Shown in pieces: positions 27,401 to 40,530 of a stretch of 64,000 bases of DNA; the stretch's first letter is position 1; each line of letters begins with the position of its first letter. Source of the stretch: Vespa crabro (lineage: Eukaryota > Arthropoda > Insecta > Hymenoptera > Vespidae); contig NW_025813595.1 in the NCBI RefSeq assembly GCF_910589235.1, forward strand, positions 4,154,001-4,218,000, written 5' to 3'. A program made the translations under genes and the position numbers. The notes under the pieces are model-generated. The model did not search any database and was not told where the DNA came from. It saw only the letters and a program-made list of their open reading frames with translations.

Positions 27401-30400
27401 ACAACGATAATATCGATAATAAATGTTATATTATTAATAATAACGATAATAACAATAATAAGGATAGTAACTATAATAACAATTATATTAATATCGATAA
27501 GAACTATAAAATTAATAACGCCTATTATGATAACAACGAAAATAATAATATTAATAATAAAGATAATTACGATAATAACGATAATAATTGTAGTAATAAT
27601 AAAAATAATAACGATAATAACGTTAATAAGCAAAATAACGATTATATTATTAACAATTATATTAATAATATCGATAATTGTATAACAATACTAATGATAA
27701 TAACAATAATAATAATAATAATAACAATTATAACGAAATTAAGGATAATAGCGATAATAATAATAACGATAATAACGGTAATAGAAATTATAATAATAAC
27801 GATAATAACGATAAGAACGATAATAACAATAATAATAATATTGATAACAAAGGTAATAACGATATTAACGCTAATAGCGATAATAATAAAACCATTATTG
27901 ACGAAAATAAAGATAATAAAGATAATTACGATAATAATAAGAATAATAACAGCAAAAATATCTATAATAACGATAATAACGACAATAACGATCATAACAA
28001 TAATAATAATAGTAATAATAACGATGATAACGGAATTAAGTATATAATAATGTTAATAATAATAATAATAATCACAAAAATAACGATATTAACGATAACA
28101 GTAGTAGTAAAACTAACAATAATAACAATACTATCGATAATGAGGTTAACGGTATTAATAATAACGATAATAATTACAATAATAATAACGATACTAACTA
28201 TAAAAACGATAATAATAATAGTAATAGTAATAATTATAGCAATAATAACGATAATAAAGATAATTATAATAACAATAATAACGATAATAACGATAATAGC
28301 GATTACAATAATAACAATAATAATTATAAATTAATAACGAAATTATAAGTTAATAACGAAAATTACGATAATTTTAATAATAACAATAATAATGATAACG
28401 ATAATAACGAAATAGTAATCATAATAATTACGATTATAAAGATAATATCGATATTAATAATAATTATAATAATTAATATAGTAACGATATAAACGATAAG
28501 AACAATAATATTAATAAAAACAATAAAGATAATAATGATAATAATAATAATAATAATAACAATAACAAGGATAGTAACAATAATAATAATAAAAGACTAT
28601 AATAATGACTATAAAGAAAATGATAATAAAGATAATAAATATAATAATAAGAAAAATAATAACGATAATAATGATACAAACTATAATAATAATAATATCA
28701 ATTAACATAATAACGATTATAACGTTAATAATAATAACATAAATAACGATAATAACGATTATAACGATAATAATAATACTAATAATAACAATAATAATAG
28801 CAAGAACGATAAAAAATATAATAACATTCATAACGATAAAAACGATAATAACGAAAATAACGATAATAATAATAACAATAATAACAATAATAACCATAAT
28901 AACGATTTTATAGTAATAAAAATAAAGATAAAATCGATAATAAGGACAATAATAATAGTAATACTAACGATAATAACGATAATATCGATAATGATTATAA
29001 CGAAAATAACGACAATAATAATATTAATATTAACGATAATAAGAATAATAATAATTACATCGATAATAATAATAATAATTATATCGTTAATAAGGGTAAT
29101 TATGAATATAGCAGTAATAACGATAAATTATATATAACGACAATAATAATAATAATAAAAACGATAATAACGATAATAATAATAATAATTATAATAAAGA
29201 AAGCATCGGTATTAACGGTTATAAAGATAATAATAATAACAATAATGACGATAATAAAAATAATATTGATAATAACAATAATTATAATTATAATTATAAT
29301 AATAATAATAAAAACGATAATAACAGTAATAATAATAACGATAATAACGAAAATAAAGATATAACGATAATAATAATAACAATTATAAAGATAGTAACAA
29401 TAATATCGATATTAGCGATAACTATAATTACTATGATTACGATAATAACAATGGTAATAATGACCAAAATATCGAAAACAACGATAATAACGATATTAAT
29501 ACTAATAAAAATGAAGTAATATCGGTAAAGTGGATAGTAATTATAATAATATATACGATAATAACGATAATAACGATAGTAATAATAATAATGATAACTA
29601 TAATATCGTTAATAATAACAACTATAAATTCGATAATAATGGTATTAATGAAAATAACTAGAATAATAATAATACATATAACAATAAAAACGATAATAAC
29701 AATAATAATATTGACATTAATAACGATAATTACGATAATAACGATAGTAATAAAGACTATAATAACGGTAAAAAAGATGATGACGATAATAATAATAATA
29801 ATAATAATAATATTATCGATAATAAGTATAATTACGGAAATAACGGTAATAAAGATAATAACAATAATAACGACAAAAATAATAATAATAATAATAACGA
29901 TACTAACGATAATAACGATAATAATAATAATAATAATAAAGATAATAATGGGATTAACGATAATAACGATAGTAATAATTACAATAATAACGATAATGAT
30001 GATTATAATAATAATAACGATAATTATAAGAACAAAAATTACTATAATAACGATATTAACAATAATAATAATAAGAATTACAACGATAATAAAGAATTAT
30101 CGATAGTAAATATAAAAATTATAACGATAATAATAGTAATGACCATAACAATAATAACGACAATTACGATAATATCGATAATAATATTAACATTATTAAC
30201 GTTCATAACGATAACAGTAATAATAATAATAACATGTATAACGATAAAAACGATAATAACGATAATAACAATAACAACGAAAATAACGATAATAATAATA
30301 ATTATTATAAAAATAATAATAAGGATTATAACGATCATAACGATAATAATACTAGTAACAGTAACAATAATAATAAATATAATAACGATATTGAGGATAC

Positions 30401-30550
30401 AAACGATATTAGAGTCAATAGCGATAATAAAAGTAATAATAATAATAACAATAATAACGATAATGACAATAATAGCAATAATACTGATAATAAAGATATA
30501 AATAAAAATAATAATAATAATAACAATAATAACGCTAATGAAGATAATAA
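24448..30550. repeat. 6103-bp tandem duplication, copy 2
   Basis: This is the second copy of 18336-24447. Differences from copy 1 (copy 1 base, copy 2 base): 24900 A/T, 25701 A/T, 26089 A/T, 26526 G/A, 27378 T/G, 28725 A/T, 28798 C/T, 29087 A/T, 29542 A/T, 29615 G/A and 30004 A/T. One 9-base unit is missing near 30250-30270. All seven A/T differences have A in copy 1. The low divergence means a recent event, or one kept uniform by gene conversion, or an assembly duplication. Confidence 0.96.
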
Positions 30551-32639
30551 TAAAAATAATAATGATAATATCCATAATATCGGTATTAATAATTACAATA
30601 TCAACGATAAAAACAATAATAATATCAATAATAATAACGATAATAGCGGTAATAATAATAATATCAATCGAAACGCTAATGACGATAATAACGATAATGA
30701 CGAAATTATTGTCGATAATAAAGATAATAATAATAATTATAATAATATTGATAATAACAATAATAGCGATAATAATGATAATAATTACAATTATAATAAC
30801 TATAATAACGATAATAATAAAAACAATATGAACTATAATACTGATAAATCGATAATATCGATATTGATAATTACAATAATAACAATAATAACGATAATAA
30901 TATAATAACGAAAACAATAATAAGGATAATAATAATAAAGGTAATAATAATAAATATAATAACGATAACAACGATAATAACGATATTAACTATTATAACA
31001 ATAACAATAACATGGATATTACCGAAAATAAAGATAATAATAATATATATAATAACTATAACAATGATAATAACTATTATATCGATAATAATAATAATAA
31101 TATTAAGAATAATAATAATAATAAAAGGAAAAAAGATAATAACGAAAATATTAATAACAATAGTAACGTTAATAAAGATAAAAATAGTAATGGTAAAAAC
31201 ATAATTTACGATAATAGCGATAAGAATGATTATAATAATAATAATAATAGCTATAATCAGGATAAAATCGATAATAATAATAATAAAAGCATAGTATAAT
31301 AACGATAATAATAAAATAAACATAATAGCGATATTAACGATAACAGCAATAACAATAATTATAATAATAACAATTATAACGATATGGAGTATTACAATTA
31401 TCATGATAATAATGTTAAAATCAATAATTTTATTGATAATAATAAATATGATATCAATATTAACAGTATAATATACTAATAATAATAATAACTATAGTAA
31501 TGATAATATCGATTATATTAGTAATAATAATAATAATAATAATAACGATAATAACAATAATAACGATATTATAGATAATAATAATAAAAATAGTAACGAT
31601 AATATAGATAATACTCATAACAATTTTAAAGATAATATCGATAATAATAGTAATAATGGTAACAATAATAACTATAATAACGATAATAAAGATAATAATA
31701 CTAACGATAAAAACGAGAATAGAAATAATAATTATAATAATATTTACGAAATTATCGATAAAAATAATAATAATAATAACAATAAATACGATAATAAAGA
31801 AAATAACTATAGTAACAATGACGATAATAAAAATAATAATAATTACAAAAATATATATGTAGCAACAATAATAATGATAATTACGACAATTGTAATAATA
31901 ATAATAAAGATAATAACGATAATGTCGATAATAATTATAATTAAAAATATAATAACAATAATAATGATAATAACGATAATAGTGATAATATCGATAATAA
32001 AAATAATAATTACAATAATAACGATAATTACAATAATAATAAAAACAATAATAACGGTGAGAACGATAATGAGGATAATAATAAAAACAATATAACTATA
32101 TTACGATAACAACGTATAAAAATAATAACGATATTAACGGAAAAAACCATAATAATAACAATTATAAAGATACTAACGATTATAATGATAGTAACGATAA
32201 TAATAGTATTAATAACAATGATAACGATAATAACGTTATGATCAATAATAATATTAACAAAAGTATCTATAACAATGATAATAACGATAATTATAATAGT
32301 TATATTTCTATAATAAGGATTATAACGAAAGAACGTCAATTATAGTAACAATAAAAACAAATAATAATGATAATAATGATAGTAATAATAATAATAAGAC
32401 CGCTAATAATAATAATATCGATAATAATAGAAGTAATAATAACAAAAATAACAAAAATAACGATATTGACGATAACAATAATACCGATAGTAACGATAAT
32501 ATCGATAATTATAATAACGATAATGAAGACATTTCTAATAATAATTATAACGATAATAACGGTAATAACGATAATAATAATAACAATTATAAAGATAATA
32601 ACGAAAATAACGATAATAACGATAAAAAGATAATAATAA
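30551..32639. repeat. Array between the tandem duplication and the next U unit
   Basis: This is triplet array, no gene. I recognised no long partner. It contains a few non-consensus words (AATCGAAACGCTAATGACG near 30666, ATATGGAGTATTACAATTAT near 31382, AACGGAAAAAACCATAATAA near 32137) and a denser AATAAT stretch at 31080-31125. The register slips often. Confidence 0.72.
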
Positions 32640-34900
32640 TAATATTATTGACGATAATAACGGTAATTACGCATAATGATAATAACGATAATAACAGTAA
32701 ACATATTAATAATAATAACAATATTAACAATAATATCGATAAAAACGATTTCAATGATAATAATTCAACGATAATAATAATAACAACGTTAACGATAATG
32801 TCGGTAATAATAATAATAATAATAACGATAACAACGATAATAACGATGATAATAATTATAATAATAAAAAAAAATACTAATAATAAAAATAATTGCGATT
32901 ATAATTATAATAACGATAATAAAAAGAATATTAATGAAAATAATAATGATAATAACAATGGTAACGATAATAATAATAATAAGGATAATATTGCTATTAC
33001 CGATAATATAGATAATAATAATAATAATAATAGAAACAATAATAACGACAAAACGATAATAACTATAAACTAATATCGATAATAGCGATAATGGTAATAA
33101 TAATAATATCGATAGTATCAATAATAACGAAAATAACTATATTAATATTAATAATAATAACAATAATAACGATAATAACGATACTGATAATAATAATAAT
33201 AATATTGCTTATAACGCTATAAACGATAATTATGATAATAATAATAAATTCAATAAAGATAATAACGATAATAATTATTATAATAATAAGTATAATAACG
33301 AAAATAGTAATACAAAGGATAATAAAACTAATGATTATAACCATAATAACGATAAAAACGATAATAATAAAAACATTAATAACGATAATAACGTTTATAA
33401 CGTTAATAATAATAACAATAAAATTGATATTAACGACAATAATTATAATGACTATAATAATAATAAAAAAAATAACTATTAAAACGGTTATAACAATAAT
33501 AATAATAATAATAATGACGATAATAACGTTAATAACGCGTAATAATAATTATAATAATAACAATAGTAATAATAGCAATAAAAACGATTGTAACGATATG
33601 GAAGATAATGATAATAATATTAATAACAATATTAAGGATAATAGCGATAACATCAATAATAATAAAAACATAAATATTGATAATAACGATAATTTTAATT
33701 ACAATAATAACAATAATAAAGATAATAACAGTAAAAGTAATAACAATAATAACGATAGTAACCAAATAACGATAATAATAATAACAATTATAAAGATTAT
33801 AACTAGAATAACGATATTAACGATAACTATAATAACTATAATTACAAAAATGACAATAGTAATAATGACAATAATATCGAAAACAACGATAAAAACGATA
33901 TTAATAGTAATAAAAGTAAAGATAATATCGGTAAAGTGGATAATAATAATAATATTATATTCGATAATAACCATAATAAAAATAATAATAATAATAATAA
34001 CGATAATGTCGATAATAGTAACAACTATAAATTGGATAATAATGATATTAATGAAAATAACAAAAATAATAATAGTACATATAACAATAATAACGATAAT
34101 AACAATAATAATAATAACATCAATAACGATAATTACGATGATAACGATAGCAATAATTACAATAATGACGATAACAAAGATGATAATGATAATAATAATA
34201 ATAAAAATATTATCGATAATAAGGTTAATTACGAAAATAACGGTAATAAAGATAATAACAATAATAACGACAATAATAATGATAATAATAACGGTACGAA
34301 CGATAATAACGATAATAATAAATATAATAATAATGATAATAACGTTATTAACGATAATACCAAAAGTAATAATTACAATAAAAACGAAAACCTATAATAA
34401 TTATAATAACGATAATTATAAGAGCAATAATTACTATAATAACGATATTAACAAAAATAATAATAATATGAATAACAACGATAATATAGAAATAACGATA
34501 ATAATAATAACAATTATAACAATAATAACGATAATAATAATAATAGTAATAATAATAATAATAATAATAATATTGTGGATAATAACGATAATTATTATAA
34601 AAATTAACAGTATTAATAACGATGATAAGGATAATAACGATAACATCGCTAATAGTAATATCAATAATATCGATAATAACTATAATAACGATAAGAATGA
34701 AAAGAATAATAATGATATTAGAGATAACAAATATAATAACGATAGTAATAATAACAAATATAACGATAATAACTGTAATGATGATAACAATAATAACGAC
34801 AATAACGATAATATCGATAATAATATTAACATTATTAACGTTCATATCGATAACAGTAATAATAATACTGACATGTATAACGATAATAACAATAATAATA
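32640..34900. repeat. Higher-order unit U, nearly complete copy
   Basis: Modules in order are: AATTACGCATAATGATAATA (32663); AATTGCGATTATAATTATAA (32891) with AAAAAGAATATTAATG; ATCAATAATAACGAAAATAA (33118); ATTGCTTATAACGCTATAAA (33208); AACTATTAAAACGGTTATAA (33475); ACGCGTAATAATAATTATAA (33535); GTAACCAAATAACGATAATA (33758); ATATCGGTAAAGTGGATAAT (33925); AACAACTATAAATTGGATAA (34020); AAGGTTAATTACGAAAATAA (34221); AATTACTATAATAACGATAT (34428); ATTAACGTTCATATCGATAA (34834). Compared with 61540-63900 it lacks the AAAAGACTATAAT and CAATTAACATAAT modules between 33680 and 33758. No coding signature. Confidence 0.87.
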
Positions 34901-35179
34901 ATACTAACAGTAACAATAATAACGATAATAACTATAACAACGATGATTATAATAACGATAATAATTTTAATAACGATAATAACGATACTAACGAAAATAA
35001 CGACAATAATAATAATAAGAATAAAAATAAAAACGATAATAACAATAATTATTAGAACAATAATAACGATAATAAGGATAATAAAGATAATGATAAGAAC
35101 AATAATAACGATAACAACGAATAAGAACGATAATAGTAATCTTAATAAAAACGAAAATAAGGAAAATGACGATCACAAC

Positions 35180-35245
<66 letters not shown>

Positions 35246-35264
35246 TATAAAGACAGTAACGATA
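34901..35264. repeat. Array with long AAT run
   Basis: Array sequence follows the end of unit U. It holds the pure triplet run at 35181-35245 and the word AGTAATCTTAATAAAAACGA near 35136, which is unusual here. No gene. Confidence 0.75.
35181..35245. repeat. Pure AAT-type microsatellite, 65 bases
   Basis: This is an uninterrupted period-3 run of ATA/AAT between ACAACT and TATAAAG. It is the longest pure run that I found in the window. Confidence 0.95.
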
Positions 35265-35640
35265 TAAATGATAATAACATTAATATCGGTAAGAATAAAA
35301 CGATAATAACGATTACAGTAATAATAATAATATCGATAGTAACAAAAGTAAAGTTAATGACGATAAAAATAATAATAATAATAACGATAAAAACGATATC
35401 AACGATGACAGCGATAATAATGATAATAACAATAATAATAACAATAATAACGATAAAAACAATTATAATGAGAACATTAATATTGATAATAACGGTAATA
35501 ACTATAATAATAATAATAACATTATTTAAGATAATAACAATAAAAACGATATCAAAACGATAATAAAAATATTTATAATAGTAAAGAAAATAGAGATAAT
35601 CACGATGAAAACGATAATAATAATAACAATCATAATGATA
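35265..35640. repeat. Dispersed duplicate of 58425-58800
   Basis: The order is GATTACAGTAATAATAATAA, ATCGATAGTAACAAAAGTAA, AAAACGATATCAACGATGAC with AGCGATAATAATGAT, ATAATAAAAATATTTATAAT, and AATAATCACGATGAAAAC-type words (here GATAATCACGATGAAAACGA). The same order is found at 58470-58800. The ATCGATAGTAACAAAAGT word also occurs near 52850. Confidence 0.85.
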
Positions 35641-35859
35641 ATAATGATAATAACGATAATAACGATTACAATAATAATAATAATAACGATAATAACGATA
35701 CTGACGATAACAATAATAACGATAATAAGGATCATAATAATATCGATAAAGACAAAATAGAAAACGATGATAAAAATATTAACGATAATATCGATATTAA
35801 CAATAATAATATTAACGTTAATGTCGATAATAATAATTAATATAATATTTATTATAACG

Positions 35860-36445
35860 ATCATAAAGATAATAACGATAATAATAATAATAATAATAAC
35901 GAAAATAACGATTATAATGATAATAACGTTAATAATGCTAATAATAAAAGCAATAATTACGATAAAACGATAATAATGATAATAATAGATGTAATAATTA
36001 CAATATTAACAATAATAAAGATAATAAAAATAATAATAGTAGTAATAATAACAATAATAACAGTATTAACAATAATAACGATAATTACAATATTATCCAT
36101 AATAATAATAATAATATTAACGATTATAACGGTAATAACCATAATGACATTAATAATAATAAAATTAATAACGATAATAACGTATATAACGTAAATAATC
36201 ATAGCAATATAACGATAATATGGATAGTAATAATAATAATAGTAGTAAAAATAATATCGAAAATAACTGTAATAACGATTACGAACATAATAATAATAAT
36301 AATAATAAGATAATAGCGATATAAATGATAATAACGATGACAACGATTAAAATAATAACATTAATACCGATAATAATGGTAATAACGACATTAATTCTAT
36401 AAATAATAATAATAATAATAATAGTAACAATAATAACGATAATAA
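35860..36445. repeat. Dispersed duplicate of 54270-54850
   Basis: Landmarks in order are: AATGATAATAATAGATGTAA; AACAGTATTAACAATAATAA; AATATTATCCATAATAATAA; GATTATAACGGTAATAACCA; AAAATTAATAACGATAATAA; AAAATAATATCGAAAATAAC; ATGATAATAACGATGACAAC followed by GATTAAAATAATAACATTAA and ACCGATAATAATGGTAATAA. The partner near 54.3-54.85 kb has the same order with scattered substitutions and short indels; I judge 85-90% identity by eye. Confidence 0.87.
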
Positions 36446-36909
36446 CGGTATTAATAAAAATAATGATAAATATAACAATAATAACGATAGTGATGAAAAT
36501 AAAAATTTTAATAATAACGATAATTTCAATAACAGTGAGAATAATAATAACGATAATAACGATAAAATTATAATAACAATAACAATAATAATATTATAAT
36601 TAACAATAATAACGATAACAAAGATAATAGTGATAAAAATATTAATAATAAAATAGAAAATAAGGATAATAACGATGACAACGATAATTATAATAGCAAT
36701 ATTAACGATAATAACGATTATAACGATTATACGGATTATAACAATAACAATAATGAGAATAATGACGATAATAACGATATTAACGACAATAAAACTAATA
36801 ATAATAATAAGGGGTAATAAATATTATAACGATAATAATGATAATAACAATAATAATAATTGTAATAATAAAGATAAAAATGATAATATAAGAAATAAGG
36901 ATAATAATA
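36446..36909. repeat. Array with a rare GGGG
   Basis: This is triplet array without gene or recognised partner. GGGG at 36811-36814 (in AATAAGGGGTAATAAATATT) is the only run of four G I noticed on the + strand. Confidence 0.72.
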
Positions 36910-37190
36910 ATAACAATAATAACGATAATAACGACAATAATTATGATAATAATAATGATAATAATAATAATAATATCGATAATATCGATAATAACAATAA
37001 TAATAATATTATTAATATCAACAATGACAATAATAATGATAATATGGATAATAATAAATACGATAAATTCGATAATATCGACAATAGTATTAACAATAAA
37101 AATGATATTATCGATAATAATATTAGCAATATTAACGATAATATCGATAATAATAATAACAATATTAACGATAATATATATAAAATGATA
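36910..37190. repeat. Family G-like repeat, related to 46910-47100
   Basis: It is marked by AATAATAAATACGATAAATT, TCGATAATATCGACAATAGT, and repeated ATTAACGATAATATCGATAA ending in AACGATAATATATATAAAAT. The partner at 46975-47095 reads AATAAATACGATAAAGTCTA and ends AACGATAATATCTATAAGC. Both resemble the left part of family G at 1022 and 11021. Confidence 0.77.
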
Positions 37191-37550
37191 ACAATAATAA
37201 TAATAACAGTAATAACGATAATACCGATAATAATGATGATAATAAAAATAAAGATAATAAGGATAATAACCATAATAATAGTATTAATAATAAGGATAAC
37301 AACGATTATAACGATAATAATGACAGTAATAATAACAATAATAACGATAATAACGATAATAATAGTAGTAATAATAACAATTATAACACTAATAACGTTA
37401 AAAATGATAATAACGATAATAAGGTTATTAACGATAATATATATAATTATAATAACAAAATTAACAATAATAACGATATTATCAATCATAACAATAACGA
37501 CAATAACGTTAATATCGATAATAATAATAACATTATTAACGTTAGTATAG

Positions 37551-37581
<31 letters not shown>

Positions 37582-38691
37582 TAACAACGATAATAACGAT
37601 AATAAGTACAATAATAATAATGAAAATAACGGTAATATCCATATTAACGATAATAATAATAAGAAGAAGAATTGTAATAATAATAACGTTAATTACGATA
37701 ATAACGATAATAATAATAGTAATTACAACGCTAATAGCAATAATAACGATAATAATGATAATAATAAATACGATAATATCGATCAATTCGATAATAATAA
37801 TAACAATATTTACGATTATATCGACACAAGTAATATCAATAATAACAATAATAAAATTAATAACTATATTTACGTTAATAACGATAATAATATCAGCAAT
37901 AATAATGATAATAGTGACAATAACGGCAGCAATAATAATAGCATTATTGACGATATTATAGATGATAACGATAATAAAAATAACGGTAATGACAATAATA
38001 ATAATAATAGTAAAAAAATAATGATAATAACGTTAATAATAATAACAATGATAATGGCAATAACGATAATAATAATAATAATGATAATAGTAATAAAAAC
38101 GATAATAATAAAAATAATAATAATAACGATAATAACGATAATATAACATGTAATAATAATACTAATAACTATAATAAAGATAATAACGATAATAATGATA
38201 ATAACGATTATAATAACAACGATAATACCGATAATGGTAGTATTAATAATAACGATAATAACGATATTTACGATAATAATAATAACAATAATATAGAAAA
38301 GGACGATATTATCTATAATAATGATAATAATAATAACGATGAAACGATAATAATTACATCAATATTACCGATATTATTGATAATAATAATAATGAAAATA
38401 GCAATAATAACGATAATAAAGATATTAACGATAATAATGATAATGATAATTACGATAATAATAATAATAATAATATCAAAAATAACAATATTTACGATAA
38501 GGACTATATTGACGATAATAATAATAACGATAATAACGATATCAATGATAATAACGATAATAACGATAATAATGATATTTATAATACCGATAACAACGAC
38601 AATAATTATAATAATAATAGCGTCAAAAGGGATAATAAGTATGTCACCGATAATAATAATAACAATAATATCAATAAAAACGATAATAACG

Positions 38692-38735
<44 letters not shown>

Positions 38736-39109
38736 GATATTAACGATAAGAACGATAATAATGATATTAATTTTAACAATAGTAACGATATTAAAGATTT
38801 TAATGATAATAATAATAAGGATAATATCGATAATAACGATAGGAATAATAATTTAATATCGATAGTAACAATAATAACGACAAAGACGATAGTAACGATA
38901 ATAATAATAACGATAATAACGATGATAATAATATCGATCATAAAGTTAATAATAAAAGTCATATTAAAGATAATAACGCTAATAACGATACAAAAGATAA
39001 TAGCGATAATAATAATAACGATATTATGGATAATATCGTTAATACTTGTAATAATATTAACAATAAAAACGATAATAATAATAACAACAAAAACATTAAT
39101 AACGATATT
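37191..39109. repeat. Array with a repeat shared with 49960-50190
   Basis: Most of this is plain array. The stretch 37845-38060 matches 49960-50190: AATTAATAACTATATTTACG, TAACGATAATAATATCAGCA, ATTATTGACGATATTATAGA, TGATAACGATAATAAAAATA with ACGGTAATGACAATAAT, and a GATAATGGCAATAACGATAA word. I judge about 90% identity. The stretch 38061-39109 holds a pure AAT run (38692-38734) and no recognised partner. Confidence 0.8.
38692..38734. repeat. Pure AAT-type microsatellite, 43 bases
   Basis: Uninterrupted period-3 run between ATAACG and CGATATTAACG. Confidence 0.93.
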
Positions 39110-40530
39110 AACTATAATAAAATTTATAATAATAACGATAATGAAGATAATAATGATAATAATAGAAGTAATAATAACAATATTAAGAATATTAAATATA
39201 ATAATGATTATAATGTAATAGTAGTAGTAATAAAAACATTAATTACAATAATAACGATAATAACGATTATAACAATATTAACAATAATAATATTGACGAT
39301 AATAACGATAATAACCATAATAATAATAACAATAACAATAAAGATAACAAAGCTATTAACAATGATAATGGCAGTAATAATAATAATAATAACGAAGATA
39401 ACGTTAACAATGATAATACCGATAACAACGATAATAACAATAATAATAATAGTATTAATTACGATAATAACGATATTAACGAAAATAAGGATAATAACAA
39501 TAACAATAAATACGATAATAACACTTATAATCCTAATAACGACATTAATATATATATAAAAATAACATTAATACTGATAATAACGATATTAACGATAATA
39601 TTGACAATATTAAAGATAATAATAATAATAATGTTAAAACGATAATAATTATCATAATTATAGTAGTAATAACGATAATAACGATATTAAAAATAAAAAT
39701 AATAATGATAATATAGATAATCATAATAAAATTCATAACCTTAATAACGATAATTACGATAATATCGATAAAAATAATAAAATTGATAACTCTAATATCG
39801 ATAATAATGATATAATATTATTAATAATAACGATAATAACTATTAAAATGGAAATAATAATAACAATATCGAAAGTAACTATAATAACGGTAATAACGAT
39901 AATAATAATAGTAATAGTACTAGTAATAATAATAATGGTAATTACAATAATAACAAAAATAATAATAGTTATAATAGCATTATAACAATAATAACGATAA
40001 CAACGATAATAACGATATCTATAATAACGATAATAAAGATAATAATAATAACAATAATAATATCGTTTATAACTATAATAACGATGGTAACCATAATGAC
40101 GATCATAATGAAAATTTAGGTAATAATAATAATAATTATAACAGTAATAACGACAATAACGTTAATGACGACAATAATAATAATAATAATAATTTTAACA
40201 ATAATAACGATAATGACAATAATAACGATAATAATAATAATAATAAAAATAATAATCACATCAATAATAACAATAATAACGGTTATATTAAGAATAATAT
40301 TAATAATATTAATGATAATAATGATAATAACGATATAATCGATAATAACAATTACATTAATAGCGATAATAACTACAATAATGATAATAATAATAATAAT
40401 TATAACGATAATAACGATAATTTCGACAATAACAATATTAATAAGAGCGATAGTAACGTTAATAGTAATAACTATATATTCGATAATAATAGTATTAATG
40501 AAAATAACTATAATAATAATAATAAATATA
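39110..40530. repeat. Segmental duplicate of 13560-15490
   Basis: See the copy at 13496. Here the order is AATAGAAGTAATAATAACAA (39161), AAGAATATTAAATATAATAA (39184), ACAAAGCTATTAACAATGAT, AATTATCATAATTATAGTAG, AAATTCATAACCTTAATAAC (39729), AATAATGGTAATTACAATAA, ATATCGTTTATAACTATAAT, AATAACGGTTATATTAAGAA and TAATAAGAGCGATAGTAACG (40440). The 550-base stretch 13920-14470 of the other copy is absent. Confidence 0.88.

Noticed and set aside
18336..30550. A pair of long terminal repeats or a transposon
   Set aside because: The two copies are directly adjacent with no internal region. There are no terminal inverted repeats, TG/CA ends, primer-binding site or target-site duplication; the 5-bp TAAAA is shared breakpoint sequence.
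33232..35055. A 607-codon + strand frame as a gene
   Set aside because: Composition is almost only I, T, N, D, K and S and switches with the triplet register. There is no domain, and the same sequence family elsewhere is interrupted in that frame. It is an open frame by chance.
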